The notes beneath the pieces were generated by a model. That model saw only the letters and a program-made list of their open reading frames with translations. It searched no databases and was not told the DNA's origin. A DNA stretch of 64,000 nucleotides from positions 2,480,001-2,544,000 of the forward strand of contig JAFHKN010000002.1 of the NCBI GenBank assembly GCA_016937575.1, written 5' to 3'. Of the stretch, positions 1 through 8,524 are shown piece by piece. The translations under genes were made by a program, and so were the position numbers. The stretch's first letter is position 1. Each line of letters begins with the position of its first letter. Source of the stretch: Roseomonas aeriglobus (GTDB lineage: Bacteria; Pseudomonadota; Alphaproteobacteria; Sphingomonadales; Sphingomonadaceae).

Positions 1-3000
1 TTGGCGGGCACGCTGCCGTCGAACCGGATATTGCCGCGGTCGATCTCGAACTCGCGACCGGCGAATTCGTAATCGCCGCGAACCAGATCGAGACGGCCGG
101 TGATCTTCGGATTGGTCGGCTCGCCGGCAATCTTGAGATTTCCCGACCACACGCTGTCGAGGCCAAGCCCCTGGACGACGAACCCTTCGCCGATCCGTGC
201 ATCGAGATCGAGCTGCCAGGGCTCGGCGGGCTGGTCGTCTTCGTCTCCGCCGCCCGGCACATTGATCTCGCGGATGTTGAGCCGCGGGATGGGCACCGTC
301 TGCGCAGCCTGGCCCAACCGGTAGCGTCCGCGGTTGACGGTAACCTGACCCGAGATGGTGCCGCCCACACCGTCCGAACGGAACCGCAAGGGGCCACTGA
401 CCGTCGCCGAGATATCGTCGCGGCCGATCAGCCGGGCATTGTCGGCCTGAACCGACAGGTCGATGCCGAGCCCGCGCGCGGCGGCGAAATCGAAACTGCC
501 GCTGCCCGATACGCGGCCGGCGCCGCTGTCCTGCGCGGTAAACTGATCGATGACCAGTCGCGACCCGCCGAAGCGCCCGCTCGCCGCCAGGTTGCGCAGC
601 ACGGTGCCGGTGACGCTGCTCTCGATCCGCGCGGTCTGGGTGCGCAGCGAGCCGCGGATCTGCGGGCTTGCCAGCCGACCGGTCACGTCGGCGCCGATCG
701 CGACGGGACCCGACAGGTCGAACAGCTCGACGCCCGTCAGTCGCCACAAGGTGTCGGCGGGACCCGAATACCGAATCTGCCCGAACAGCGGCGCATTCAT
801 CAGCCGCGTCATCAGGTCGCCCCCGCCAAGCGGCGACAGCAGCATCTGCGCGCGGCCGATCGTCTGCCCGCCGCTCGCCATGACCGCGCGGACGCCCGCC
901 TTGCCAGCGTCGAGCGTGCCGGCGATGCCGACATCGATCGGGCGGGAGGACAGGACGAGGCCCGATCGGGTGAGCCCGCGTATCGTCATGTCGATCGTAC
1001 CGGTCGGGGCCGCCCCGGTGCGATCGACGTAACGGAGGTTGCCCGTCGCGCTGCCGCCGAGGCCGAGGCCGGGATAGCCGATGTCGAGCACCGACAGCGG
1101 CATGCGGGTGAGACTTGCGTCGATCGCGGTCTCGACGCCTGAGAAACGCCCGCCGACCTGGGCTTCGCCGCCCGCGAACGTCAGTCGCGTCGGCTCCAGA
1201 CGCCAGCCATCGCCATCGCGGATGATCACCGCAGGCGCCTGAAGGGCGATCGGCCGGCGGTCGACGGTTCCTTGTGCCTGAACGGTGTAGCGGTCCGTTG
1301 CGACGCCGATGACCGATTGAATCGCGAACGCGCGCCCGCGGCTGCCGGCGATCGAGGCGCGGATCTCCCCGACGCCGCCGACCAGCTTCGCGTTCGCCGC
1401 GAGCCGGGCGAGCGATAGCGATCCGCGGCGCAGGCCTTGCGCGGTCACCGTCGCCTCGATCGAGGTGCCGGCAGGGTCGAGCAGCACGGCCGCCTCGACA
1501 TGCCCGCGGCGGATCCGCAGTCCGTTCAAATCGGCGGCCTGTGCGTCGAGCAGAATGTCGATCCGCTGGACGTCGCCCTGCGGCCGGAACGCGAGATTGC
1601 CGCTCAGCCCGCGCCCGGCGACGTCGAGCTTGCCGGCGAACCCACCGTCGACGACGTCGAGCACACCGGTCGATCGCGTGCCGGCCACGTCCAGCCGGGC
1701 GATCTGGATCCGCGCGTCGCTGCCCTGCGGTAGCAGGATCGCTCCTGCCGCCTGGAACGCGCCGAGCCGCGACCCGCCCGCAGCGGTGAAATCGAAGCCT
1801 TGCGCCGTGGGGTCGAGGTGGGCGCGCACGTCGCTCAGCCCCAATGCATCGGCAGGGCGGCGCAACAGCAGGTCGATCGTCGGCCGCTCGATCCGCCCGT
1901 CGAGGCGCAGCGTGAGCGGACCATAGCGCGCCTGGCTACCCGAACCTTCGAAGAAAAAGGTCCCGTCGCGGCGGCGATAGCCGTTGCCGCTCAGCTTCAG
2001 CCCCGGCGAGATCAGTTGGAGCCCGCGCAGATAGAGGATGCCGTCGTTGCCGCGTTCGAGTCCCGTCACGATCCGCGGCAGGCCATTCGTCAGACTGGCG
2101 AAGAAGGCATTGTCGAGACGCACCACCGTGGCTTGTCCGCGCCCGACGACGCGGGTGCCCTTGCCCCCCGGCCCGGGCACGACGGTCAGGCGCGACTCCA
2201 CGTCGACCAGACCAATGCCGGGGATCAGGTAGCGCCTCAGCCCGCCACTCAGGCCGACCTCGTAGCGCCCGGTGCGCAGGTCCAGGAACAGAGTGATCCG
2301 GCCGTTGAGTTTGTCGGAGCGCAGGATCAGGCCGTCGCCGGTCAGCTCGCGGGCGGTGACGCGCAGCGGGCCGGTGACATGCAGGTTGCGCAGGATGCCG
2401 CCGGCAACGTCGCCGACTCCGGTCACGCGCGCTGCGGTCAGGTCGACCGGCACGATCACCGGCGGATCGGACAGGCGCAGCCGCCCGGCGGCGCGGACGA
2501 CCTCGAACCCGGTGTCGTCGAACTGCACCTGGGCCGCGGTCAGACGGTAATCGACCCCGGCGGTCGCGAACGCGCCATCGACGATCGCGCGCAGCTGAAT
2601 GTCCCGGCCGGTCATGTTGGGGAACAGTGCAGGCGGGCGAAGCAGGCGGCCCGCGATGCGGACGTTGCGGAAGCGGCTGGCGGCAAGATCGATCTCGCCC
2701 GTCGCGTCGAGGCTAAGCGCGGGCGAGCGGAGCGACAGGTTGCCGTCGAGCTGGCGCCGGGCGAGCGTGGCGGCACCGTTGACCAGAATACGCGGGCTGC
2801 TCAGCCGCTGGAGCTTGCCGCCGACCAGGCTTGCAGGCGCGATCATGCCGGTCAGCGCATAGCGGCCAGCGTCGTTGGCCAGCGCCAGATCGACGATCCG
2901 CGCCCGAGCGGCATCCATTCGCGCGTTACCGCGCCATTGCTGCCAGTCGCCGTCGCCATGGATTTCGGCGGCGAGCGGACGGGCGATGCCGGTCAGCTTC

Positions 3001-3689
3001 GCCAATACGCCCTGCGCCGTCCCGCGGGCGGAGACATCGACGTCGAAGCGATTGCGGTCGGGCTCGGCATCGAGGAACAGCCGCAACCGGTCGCTGCCCT
3101 GCACGACCGCATCGAGCTTGGCCATCGCGCGCCCGGAGCGGATCACGGCGTTGCCGCTGAGCGACCCCGTCCGCGCGACACCCGTCACCGCCGGCGCGAT
3201 GTCGAGCCGGTCGATCCTGAGCTGCCCGATCGCAATGTCGATCTTCGGCAGGATCGGACCCTTCTTACCCGTCTTCAACGTCCGCGGCAGCTTGTGGAGG
3301 GTGGCCTGCGGTATCGCCAGCGTGCGGATATCGAGCCTTTCGGCAACCAACGCGAACGGTCGCCAGTCGAGCTCGGCGCGCGGCACTTGCAACACCAGGC
3401 CATCGGGGTCGCGCAGGCGGACGTCGATCAGCCGCGCCTTGCCGTACAGCGACCCTTCGATCCGGCCGACCGAATAGCGCAGGCCGTTCGACGGCCGTTG
3501 CGCCGCGATCCGGTCGGCGACGAAGCGGTGCCCCATCTGCGTGTCGAGCAGCGCAGCGGCGGCCAGCAGCACCGCGACGACCAGCAGCGCCGCGACCAGG
3601 AACCGCCCGATCCACAACCGATGCGCCGGGCGTGGCGGGGGCGAATAGTCCTCGGGCGCCCCGTTCCCGCTCAAGACGTCGTCGCTCAA
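1..3689 (-). CDS. tamB: TamB, translocation and assembly module inner-membrane subunit (partial)
   Basis: Inner-membrane-anchored subunit that spans the periplasm and works with TamA in moving material to the outer membrane. The frame is open for about 1,229 codons and leaves the window at its left edge, so the C-terminus is missing; family members are usually 1,200-1,450 residues. One membrane anchor is visible at about residues 25-46 (FLVAALLVVAVLLAAAALL), followed by long repetitive beta-rich sequence. The last visible residues (FEIDRGNIRFDGSVPA) resemble the conserved DUF490 end. The start is a TTG at 3689 overlapping the tamA stop codon; it was chosen because the anchor follows about 25 residues later and no ATG is better placed. 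Adjacency to tamA is the classic arrangement. Confidence 0.93.
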   Translation of the reverse strand, partial: MSDDVLSGNGAPEDYSPPPRPAHRLWIGRFLVAALLVVAVLLAAAALLDTQMGHRFVADRIAAQRPSNGLRYSVGRIEGSLYGKARLIDVRLRDPDGLVLQVPRAELDWRPFALVAERLDIRTLAIPQATLHKLPRTLKTGKKGPILPKIDIAIGQLRIDRLDIAPAVTGVARTGSLSGNAVIRSGRAMAKLDAVVQGSDRLRLFLDAEPDRNRFDVDVSARGTAQGVLAKLTGIARPLAAEIHGDGDWQQWRGNARMDAARARIVDLALANDAGRYALTGMIAPASLVGGKLQRLSSPRILVNGAATLARRQLDGNLSLRSPALSLDATGEIDLAASRFRNVRIAGRLLRPPALFPNMTGRDIQLRAIVDGAFATAGVDYRLTAAQVQFDDTGFEVVRAAGRLRLSDPPVIVPVDLTAARVTGVGDVAGGILRNLHVTGPLRVTARELTGDGLILRSDKLNGRITLFLDLRTGRYEVGLSGGLRRYLIPGIGLVDVESRLTVVPGPGGKGTRVVGRGQATVVRLDNAFFASLTNGLPRIVTGLERGNDGILYLRGLQLISPGLKLSGNGYRRRDGTFFFEGSGSQARYGPLTLRLDGRIERPTIDLLLRRPADALGLSDVRAHLDPTAQGFDFTAAGGSRLGAFQAAGAILLPQGSDARIQIARLDVAGTRSTGVLDVVDGGFAGKLDVAGRGLSGNLAFRPQGDVQRIDILLDAQAADLNGLRIRRGHVEAAVLLDPAGTSIEATVTAQGLRRGSLSLARLAANAKLVGGVGEIRASIAGSRGRAFAIQSVIGVATDRYTVQAQGTVDRRPIALQAPAVIIRDGDGWRLEPTRLTFAGGEAQVGGRFSGVETAIDASLTRMPLSVLDIGYPGLGLGGSATGNLRYVDRTGAAPTGTIDMTIRGLTRSGLVLSSRPIDVGIAGTLDAGKAGVRAVMASGGQTIGRAQMLLSPLGGGDLMTRLMNAPLFGQIRYSGPADTLWRLTGVELFDLSGPVAIGADVTGRLASPQIRGSLRTQTARIESSVTGTVLRNLAASGRFGGSRLVIDQFTAQDSGAGRVSGSGSFDFAAARGLGIDLSVQADNARLIGRDDISATVSGPLRFRSDGVGGTISGQVTVNRGRYRLGQAAQTVPIPRLNIREINVPGGGDEDDQPAEPWQLDLDARIGEGFVVQGLGLDSVWSGNLKIAGEPTNPKITGRLDLVRGDYEFAGREFEIDRGNIRFDGSVPA

Positions 3690-5656
3690 AAGGCTTGTCC
3701 CAGAGAAACATAGACCCCGATCTTGGGATCGCCCGGCTGCGGGTTGAGCGGCGTGCCGACGTCGATGCGGATCGGCCCGAAGTTGGAATAATAGCGTACG
3801 CCCAGGCCCGCACCGTAACGGAAGCCCGAGAATTTCGGCAGTGGCGTCGTATAGATGTTGCCCGCGTCGAAGAAGGGTACGACGCCGAAATTGCCGAACG
3901 CCTTCACCCGCGCTTCGATCGAGAATTCGGTGATACTGCGCCCGCCGATCGGCGCGTTGTTCGGGTCGCGCGGTCCGATCGACTGGAAGCCATAGCCGCG
4001 GACCGACGCCCCGCCGCCCGCGTAGAAGCGCCGCGACGGTGCGATGGCGTCGCGGGGTGCACCGGCGATGGTCCCCAGACGAATGCGGCTCGCCAACACC
4101 ACGCTGTCGGTGACGGGCCGATACACGCTGCCGTCGAACTGGATTCGCGAATAACCGAACGCGCTGCCGACCAGCGACAGTTCGGGGCTGAACCGTCCGC
4201 TCAGGCGGAACCCGCGGGTCGGGTTGAGCAGGTCGTCGGAACCGTCATAGGTCAGGCTCGTCGGCAGGGCGCCGATGAAATAGGTCTGGCGCCGCGGCTG
4301 GCCGGTATCGGCGATCACGTCGCGCTCGTCGGTCGCGACCAGTTCCGCCCCCAGCGACCACGTCCAGGTCTTCTGAAAGAAGATGTTGGTCTGGCGTTCG
4401 AGCGAGGCCGCGAGTTGCAGCGTATCGGCCTCATAGGCGTCGCGCTCGGTATGCGCGGCGCTCAGTTGCGCGGTCAGCACGCGGTCGCGACCATGGAAGT
4501 TGTTGCGCCGGAAGACGAGGCTGCCGAGCTGTTCGCGCGTGCCGAGCACGCCGCGGACGGTCAGTGCGCCTTCGGGCGGGAACAGATTGCGGTGCGTCCA
4601 GCTGAGTTCGGCACGCGCGCCTTCGCCGGTGCCGTAGCCGAGCTCGCCCGCAATGGTGCGCGGCGGGGCGGGTTCCAGCGCGACTGCGATGTCGACCGTG
4701 CCGGGCGTCTGCCCCTCGACCGTATCGACCCTTGCGGAGGAGACCAGCCCGGTCTGGATCAGCGCGCGGCGCAGGTCGATCAGCGCGCTTTCGGTGAACG
4801 CCTGGCCGGGCTTGAACCGGGCGATGTCCTGGACGTGCTCGGGACCGAAGATGCGCGTGTCGGTCATCGTCACCCGGCCGAAGCGGCGCTCGGTGCCGGG
4901 CGCGACCGCCAGGTCGAGCGTCGCGGTGCGCGCCGCGCGATCGACGACGATTTCGGGCTCGCCGACGGTGCCGAACGCGAAGCCCTCCTCGCCGACGGCC
5001 GTGCGCAGCCGGTCGGTCGCCGCCGCGATCGCGTCGCTGTTGACCGGCGCCCGCGGCTCGAGGCCGAAGGCGGCGCGCAGGTCGTCGGCCTTGGGCCCCG
5101 CCTGGTCTACGCCGGCCAGGGTCACGCCGCCGAAACGATACAGCGGGCCGGCATCGACATCGAGCGTCACCGCCACCGCGCCGCCGTTTGGCTCGACCCG
5201 CGTCGCGATGCGGGCGTCGTAATAGCCCTCCGCCTTCAACAGCGTCTCCAGCAGGCCGGCGTCCTCGCGTGCGCGGCGGTCGATCTGCGCGGCGTTGGCC
5301 GGGTCGCCGCGGTTGGCGCGTAGGGCAGAGGCGGCGTCGAACCGTTGCCGTAGCAGCGGGCTGGCGATGTCGTCGATGCCGGTGACGGTGTAGCTATAGC
5401 GCGTTTCCGCGGCGAGATCGGCGCGCGCATCGGACGCCGCATCGGTATCGGCCGGCGCCTTCGACAGATCGGGCCAGTCGACGCCGATGCCGGGAATGTC
5501 GGTCATCGGCGACATCGGGTCGAGTGTGTCCTGGCCGCCCGGCACGGCAGGCGCAGGCGGTTGCGGCGCGGGCGGCACGCTCTGGGCAAGGGCGGGAAAC
5601 GGCAGGAGCACCAGGCAACAGGCCAGCGCACGATGCCGGCGGACGGGCCCGGTCAT
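3686..5656 (-). CDS. tamA: TamA, Omp85-family outer-membrane assembly protein
   Basis: Outer-membrane beta-barrel partner of TamB. The 656-residue protein begins with a signal peptide (ALACCLVLLPFPALAQ), then a proline-rich linker, POTRA-type domains over roughly residues 60-340 (for example the YRFGGVTLAG and RRFGRVTMTDTRIFG segments), and a 16-strand Omp85 barrel to the C-terminus. Barrel hallmarks include the ARFYAGGG-like RRFYAGGGASVRGYGFQ segment and the terminal VYVSLGQAF with final Phe. It sits directly upstream of tamB and the genes overlap by a few bases, implying translational coupling. Length and domain order match TamA rather than BamA, which has five POTRA domains and is about 800 residues long. 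Confidence 0.93.
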   Translation of the reverse strand: MTGPVRRHRALACCLVLLPFPALAQSVPPAPQPPAPAVPGGQDTLDPMSPMTDIPGIGVDWPDLSKAPADTDAASDARADLAAETRYSYTVTGIDDIASPLLRQRFDAASALRANRGDPANAAQIDRRAREDAGLLETLLKAEGYYDARIATRVEPNGGAVAVTLDVDAGPLYRFGGVTLAGVDQAGPKADDLRAAFGLEPRAPVNSDAIAAATDRLRTAVGEEGFAFGTVGEPEIVVDRAARTATLDLAVAPGTERRFGRVTMTDTRIFGPEHVQDIARFKPGQAFTESALIDLRRALIQTGLVSSARVDTVEGQTPGTVDIAVALEPAPPRTIAGELGYGTGEGARAELSWTHRNLFPPEGALTVRGVLGTREQLGSLVFRRNNFHGRDRVLTAQLSAAHTERDAYEADTLQLAASLERQTNIFFQKTWTWSLGAELVATDERDVIADTGQPRRQTYFIGALPTSLTYDGSDDLLNPTRGFRLSGRFSPELSLVGSAFGYSRIQFDGSVYRPVTDSVVLASRIRLGTIAGAPRDAIAPSRRFYAGGGASVRGYGFQSIGPRDPNNAPIGGRSITEFSIEARVKAFGNFGVVPFFDAGNIYTTPLPKFSGFRYGAGLGVRYYSNFGPIRIDVGTPLNPQPGDPKIGVYVSLGQAF

Positions 5657-5696
5657 GGCCCTTCTCTAGCCCGCGGCAGCGACGGGCGACAATATT

Positions 5697-5930
5697 TTAG
5701 TGGACGGTGCCGACCACGTCTCCACTCGCCAGCAGCACGATCAGCCGCTCGATCTGCCGCCAGTGGCAGAATTGCGCGGCATTGCCCTGGTCGCGGCTGC
5801 GCTCGGCACGGATCGCGGCTTCGAAACAGGCGTCGTCGCCATGTTTGTCGAGCAGTGCGGTCGCATCGGCAACGGCCTGGGGACCTGCCAGATACGGCAG
5901 GGGCGTCTCGAGGATTTCGTCGAAGAACAT
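5697..5930 (-). CDS. Small conserved hypothetical protein upstream of tamA
   Basis: A 77-residue acidic, soluble-looking protein beginning MFFDEILETPLPYL, without signal peptide or membrane segment. It is rich in Ala, His, Cys and Asp (CFEAAIRAERSRDQGN; FCHWRQIERLI) and predicted to be mainly helical. It is transcribed in the same direction as tamA, ending 40 bases before it, so it may be the first gene of the tam transcript. Codon use fits the surrounding genes. No function can be assigned from sequence; the call as a gene rests on coding character and operon position. Confidence 0.7.
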   Translation of the reverse strand: MFFDEILETPLPYLAGPQAVADATALLDKHGDDACFEAAIRAERSRDQGNAAQFCHWRQIERLIVLLASGDVVGTVH

Positions 5931-6091
5931 CGCCGATGACCTATCAAGCCGCGTGCCAGAACCGGCGGTTCGACGCAGGTCTGCGGGCGACGAGGGTTAA
6001 CGTGCAGCGTGCCGCCCCCCGCCCCGCGTCCCGCCGATCCCGCAACGGGACGGTGGCGTCCGGATGCGGGACATGGCAAAGGCGCCTGACG

Positions 6092-6274
6092 ATGGCCGAG
6101 CTTCCCCCTGACCGTAACCCGATCGGCGCCGGTGCGCCGTTCATCCTGCTGCTGATCGCGGGCGTCGTCATCGGTTTGGTGACGGGCCAGGTGACGCTGG
6201 GATTCCTGGGCGGCGCCGCGGCGGGGATATTGGTCGGCGTGCTGCTGTACCTGAACGACCGGCGGCGGGGCTGA
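6092..6274 (+). CDS. Small inner-membrane protein, 60 residues
   Basis: Begins MAELPPDRNPIGAG and contains two hydrophobic helices (about residues 16-34 and 36-53, FILLLIAGVVIGLVTG and LGFLGGAAAGILVGVLLYL) joined by a short turn, ending in a basic tail (NDRRRG). This is the layout of a hairpin inner-membrane protein with both ends in the cytoplasm. The ATG at 6092 is chosen because the sequence upstream in this frame is Arg/Pro-rich and non-coding in character. It lies convergent to the repressor gene ending at 6402. Function unknown. Confidence 0.65.
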   Translation: MAELPPDRNPIGAGAPFILLLIAGVVIGLVTGQVTLGFLGGAAAGILVGVLLYLNDRRRG

Positions 6275-6401
6275 AGCGCCACGGCGCATCGGTTTGCGCG
6301 CGACTGTTGCGAATGTTTTCCGCCGCCACTGTTTCGACGTGCCGCGGCCTCCGCCGGGGCACCGGCATGAGACCAAGGACCAGCTGAGCGAATACGGCGG
6401 C

Positions 6402-7016
6402 TCATAGACGCCGCACGAGCTCCACGACGCGGCCGAGCACCTCGACGTCCGCCAGCGGCACGCTGCGTTCCGCGGCATTGTCGCTCAGAATCCGCCACCG
6501 GTCGTCGTCGCGGACCAGGCGCTTGACCAGCAGCTCGTCGCCGCAGCGTAGCACCCAGATCGCCGCCTTCTTTCCCGGCGTGCGCTGGCCGCGGTCGACC
6601 AGGATGCGGTCGCCATCGATCAGTGTCGGCTGCATCGAATCGCCGCGCACGTCGAGGATCGCGGCGTCGGTCGCGCGGATACCGAGCCGGGCAAGATCCT
6701 CCGCCGCATAGCCCGCGCTCGCCACCGTCGCTTCGCTGGTAACCAGCCGGCCCGGCCCGGCCGATACCGACACCGCCAGCCGCGGCACGCGAATGATCAC
6801 GGACGGAGTCGCGCCGCCCAGTACCGCATCGTCCACGCCGAAGAAGCCGGCGATCAGCCCCCGCTCCCGCTCCGGCAACAGCTTGGGCGTACCCCGGCGC
6901 ATATATTGCTGCATCCACGCCGGGTTACGCCCGACGACGCGCGACAGGGTCGACAGGCTGACACCGTCACGGGCGATCAGGCCGTCCAGCACGGCGCGTT
7001 GGTCGATTGGGTCCAT
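6402..7016 (-). CDS. S24/LexA-family repressor with helix-turn-helix
   Basis: Transcriptional repressor of the cI/LexA type, 204 residues. The N-terminus (about 1-60) carries a helix-turn-helix (LSTLSRVVGRNPAWMQQYMR). The C-terminal half is an S24 peptidase fold with the catalytic dyad visible as Ser127 in GDSMQPTL and Lys165 in LLVKRL. An Ala-Gly pair at about residues 101-102 could be a self-cleavage site, though this is inference. The gene is divergent from a small DNA-binding-like protein starting at 7113; two palindromic sites lie in the 96 bases between them, suggesting autoregulation. No phage structural genes are nearby, so this is not evidence of a prophage. Confidence 0.9.
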   Translation of the reverse strand: MDPIDQRAVLDGLIARDGVSLSTLSRVVGRNPAWMQQYMRRGTPKLLPERERGLIAGFFGVDDAVLGGATPSVIIRVPRLAVSVSAGPGRLVTSEATVASAGYAAEDLARLGIRATDAAILDVRGDSMQPTLIDGDRILVDRGQRTPGKKAAIWVLRCGDELLVKRLVRDDDRWRILSDNAAERSVPLADVEVLGRVVELVRRL

Positions 7017-7032
7017 AGCGGCACAATATGCG

Positions 7033-7046
7033 TAGGAAATATCCTA
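7033..7046. promoter_or_regulatory. Candidate operator 1 for the S24 repressor
   Basis: Inverted repeat TAGGA-N4-TCCTA located 17 bases upstream of the repressor start codon, in the divergent intergenic region. Its core GGAAATATCC resembles a second site 9 bases further on. Operator function is inferred from position and symmetry only. Confidence 0.45.
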
Positions 7047-7054
7047 GACAAGTT

Positions 7055-7063
7055 GGAAATTCC
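7055..7063. promoter_or_regulatory. Candidate operator 2 for the S24 repressor
   Basis: Palindrome GGAA-A-TTCC between the repressor and the divergent small gene. It shares the GGAAAT...TCC core with the palindrome at 7033-7046. Two similar sites between divergent regulator genes is the usual arrangement for a cI/LexA-type switch. Confidence 0.4.
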
Positions 7064-7112
7064 CGAGAACATTAGTGGAACATTTGGTCTGCGAGTCTCG
7101 GGAGGGTTCACG

Positions 7113-7295
7113 ATGTTGGTCAGCAAGGTGCGAGGGTATCTCAAGCGGACGGGTATGCCGCGAACGCAATTCGGGCGCTGCACGATCAACGACCCCCGGC
7201 TGGTCGACGATCTGATCGCCGGCCGCCAGCCGCGCCCGCACACGAAGGCGAAGATCGAAGCCTTCATCGAATCGCATCCGGAGGGCGTGCAGTGA
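7113..7295 (+). CDS. Small DNA-binding-like protein, divergent from the repressor
   Basis: A 60-residue basic protein (MLVSKVRGYLKRTGMPRTQF) with the pattern of a short helix-turn-helix protein: RTQFGRCTINDPRLVDDLIAGRQP followed by a helix KAKIEAFIE. The TQFGR...DPRLVDDL...GR segment resembles small XRE-like proteins seen in sphingomonads (recognition from memory, not a search). A Shine-Dalgarno-like GGAGGG lies 7 bases before the ATG. Its last four bases overlap the start of the next gene (GTGA), indicating coupling. It is divergent from the S24 repressor and probably under its control. Confidence 0.7.
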   Translation: MLVSKVRGYLKRTGMPRTQFGRCTINDPRLVDDLIAGRQPRPHTKAKIEAFIESHPEGVQ

Positions 7296-7606
7296 GCGGC
7301 CGGGCGACCGCCGCGACGCGGCTGGAGCGGACGCTGGTCAGGCACGCGGCGGCAGGCGGCGTCGGGTTGACGATTGACGGGATGACGTCGACGCGCTGGG
7401 CGAGCGCGACCTTCGTCGGCGCGCGGCATCGGCTGGAGCTGACGGTGGCAGGGGCGACCGCACGGACGTGGCTGGACGATCTGTTGGAGGCCGATCTACC
7501 GATCCCCGGTCATCTGGTCGCGGACGTGGCGATGGTTCACCAGCGCCATGGTCCGGCGGGATCGACCGCGATCGTGGAAATGCTGACCGTCGAGGACGGG
7601 GGGTGA
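7292..7606 (+). CDS. Conserved hypothetical protein coupled to the small DNA-binding protein
   Basis: A 104-residue soluble protein with a GTG start overlapping the upstream stop codon. It has no signal peptide or membrane helix. Visible segments are an N-terminal helix (LERTLVRHAAA), a beta-rich middle (SATFVGARHRLELTVAG) and an acidic C-terminus ending EMLTVEDGG. The pattern of alternating hydrophobic strands and the coupling to a DNA-binding-like protein suggest a small alpha/beta protein in the same regulatory unit. Function not recognised. Confidence 0.65.
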   Translation: MSGRATAATRLERTLVRHAAAGGVGLTIDGMTSTRWASATFVGARHRLELTVAGATARTWLDDLLEADLPIPGHLVADVAMVHQRHGPAGSTAIVEMLTVEDGG

Positions 7607-7720
7607 GGCCGTCGGCCCTAGGGGAACGGCGAAAGCGACCCCGGACAGGCCGAAGTTCCGGTAGGCGACGGGCTGCGACCCCGAAGGCTCCGGCCTGCGC
7701 CGAAACGCGATCGCAAGGAT

Positions 7721-8524
7721 CTAGCGCGTGGCGAGCCGGCGAAGTTCGTCGAGCGTGCCGGCGACCGACGGCTTGGCGGCGTCGCCCTGGCGCCGCGCCG
7801 CAACGCCGCGTTCGAGCCGGTCGAGCAGCGCGTGAATCGTCGCATCGGTCCGCGGCGCGGCGATCGGGGCCGAATCGGCCTGGACCGCCGGGCGCGGCAG
7901 TTCGAACGCCTCGATCCGCTCGCCCGGTTCGAGGTCGGGCTTGATCGGCCGCGGCTGGAGCGGCGCGACGACAGGCTGGGGTTCGGCCGGCACCGGCGGA
8001 ATCGCGGTAGGATCGAAGGCCGCGAGCGGAGCGTCCAGATCCTTGGGTAGCGCGCGCTCGACCGGCGGCGGAGCCGGCTGCGGCGCGACCGGCGCATCGT
8101 GGAACCAGGCGCCGAGTTCCTGCGCGGCGTTGAGCGGGGCGCGGGCCGGGGCGTCGGGATGCGCATCGGCCCGACGCAGGATCGGGGCGGGCGCGGCCGA
8201 CTCGACGGTCGATACCGGCTTTGCCCGGGCGGCGCGCGGCCTCAGCGTGACCACGCCCTCCCCGCCGAAGGCCAGGAAGGCCGCGAGCCAGACGATGGCG
8301 CCGGCCGCACCGCCGGTGATCATCGCCAGCGCAACGCGCGCGGTATAGCCGAGCGGCGGTTCGGCCGCAGGCAGGATCGCCGGAATGCCGCTGTTCAGGA
8401 CCAGCGCCTCGAGAGTCGCCGAGGGCAGGACCAGACAGATCGTCGCCGCGCACGTCGCCGCCGCGACGCCCAGCGACGGGGTCAGCGACAGCGTTACTGG
8501 CCGGTGAATCGGTAACGTAACCAT
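7721..8524 (-). CDS. Hypothetical membrane protein with Pro/Ala-rich tail
   Basis: A 267-residue protein with two membrane segments near the N-terminus (about residues 12-40 and 61-86, the second FLAFGGEG-terminated) and a long low-complexity Pro/Ala/Arg-rich remainder, probably cytoplasmic. The C-terminus has a short conserved-looking helical stretch (LLDRLERGVAARRQ, LDELRRLATR). The start overlaps the end of the glycosyltransferase gene by 31 bases on the same strand, so the two are probably co-transcribed. No family recognised; the link to surface glycan synthesis is by position only. Confidence 0.65.
   Translation of the reverse strand: MVTLPIHRPVTLSLTPSLGVAAATCAATICLVLPSATLEALVLNSGIPAILPAAEPPLGYTARVALAMITGGAAGAIVWLAAFLAFGGEGVVTLRPRAARAKPVSTVESAAPAPILRRADAHPDAPARAPLNAAQELGAWFHDAPVAPQPAPPPVERALPKDLDAPLAAFDPTAIPPVPAEPQPVVAPLQPRPIKPDLEPGERIEAFELPRPAVQADSAPIAAPRTDATIHALLDRLERGVAARRQGDAAKPSVAGTLDELRRLATR

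Noticed and set aside
1800..3713. A 637-codon open frame on the plus strand opposite tamB, and a 563-codon one opposite tamA.
   Set aside because: Composition is Arg/Asp/Gln-rich with no domain pattern; both are mirror frames of high-GC genes whose minus-strand products are clearly TamB and TamA.
6402..7606. Prophage remnant suggested by the S24 repressor.
   Set aside because: No integrase, terminase, portal, capsid or lysis genes nearby; surrounding genes are ordinary chromosomal genes.
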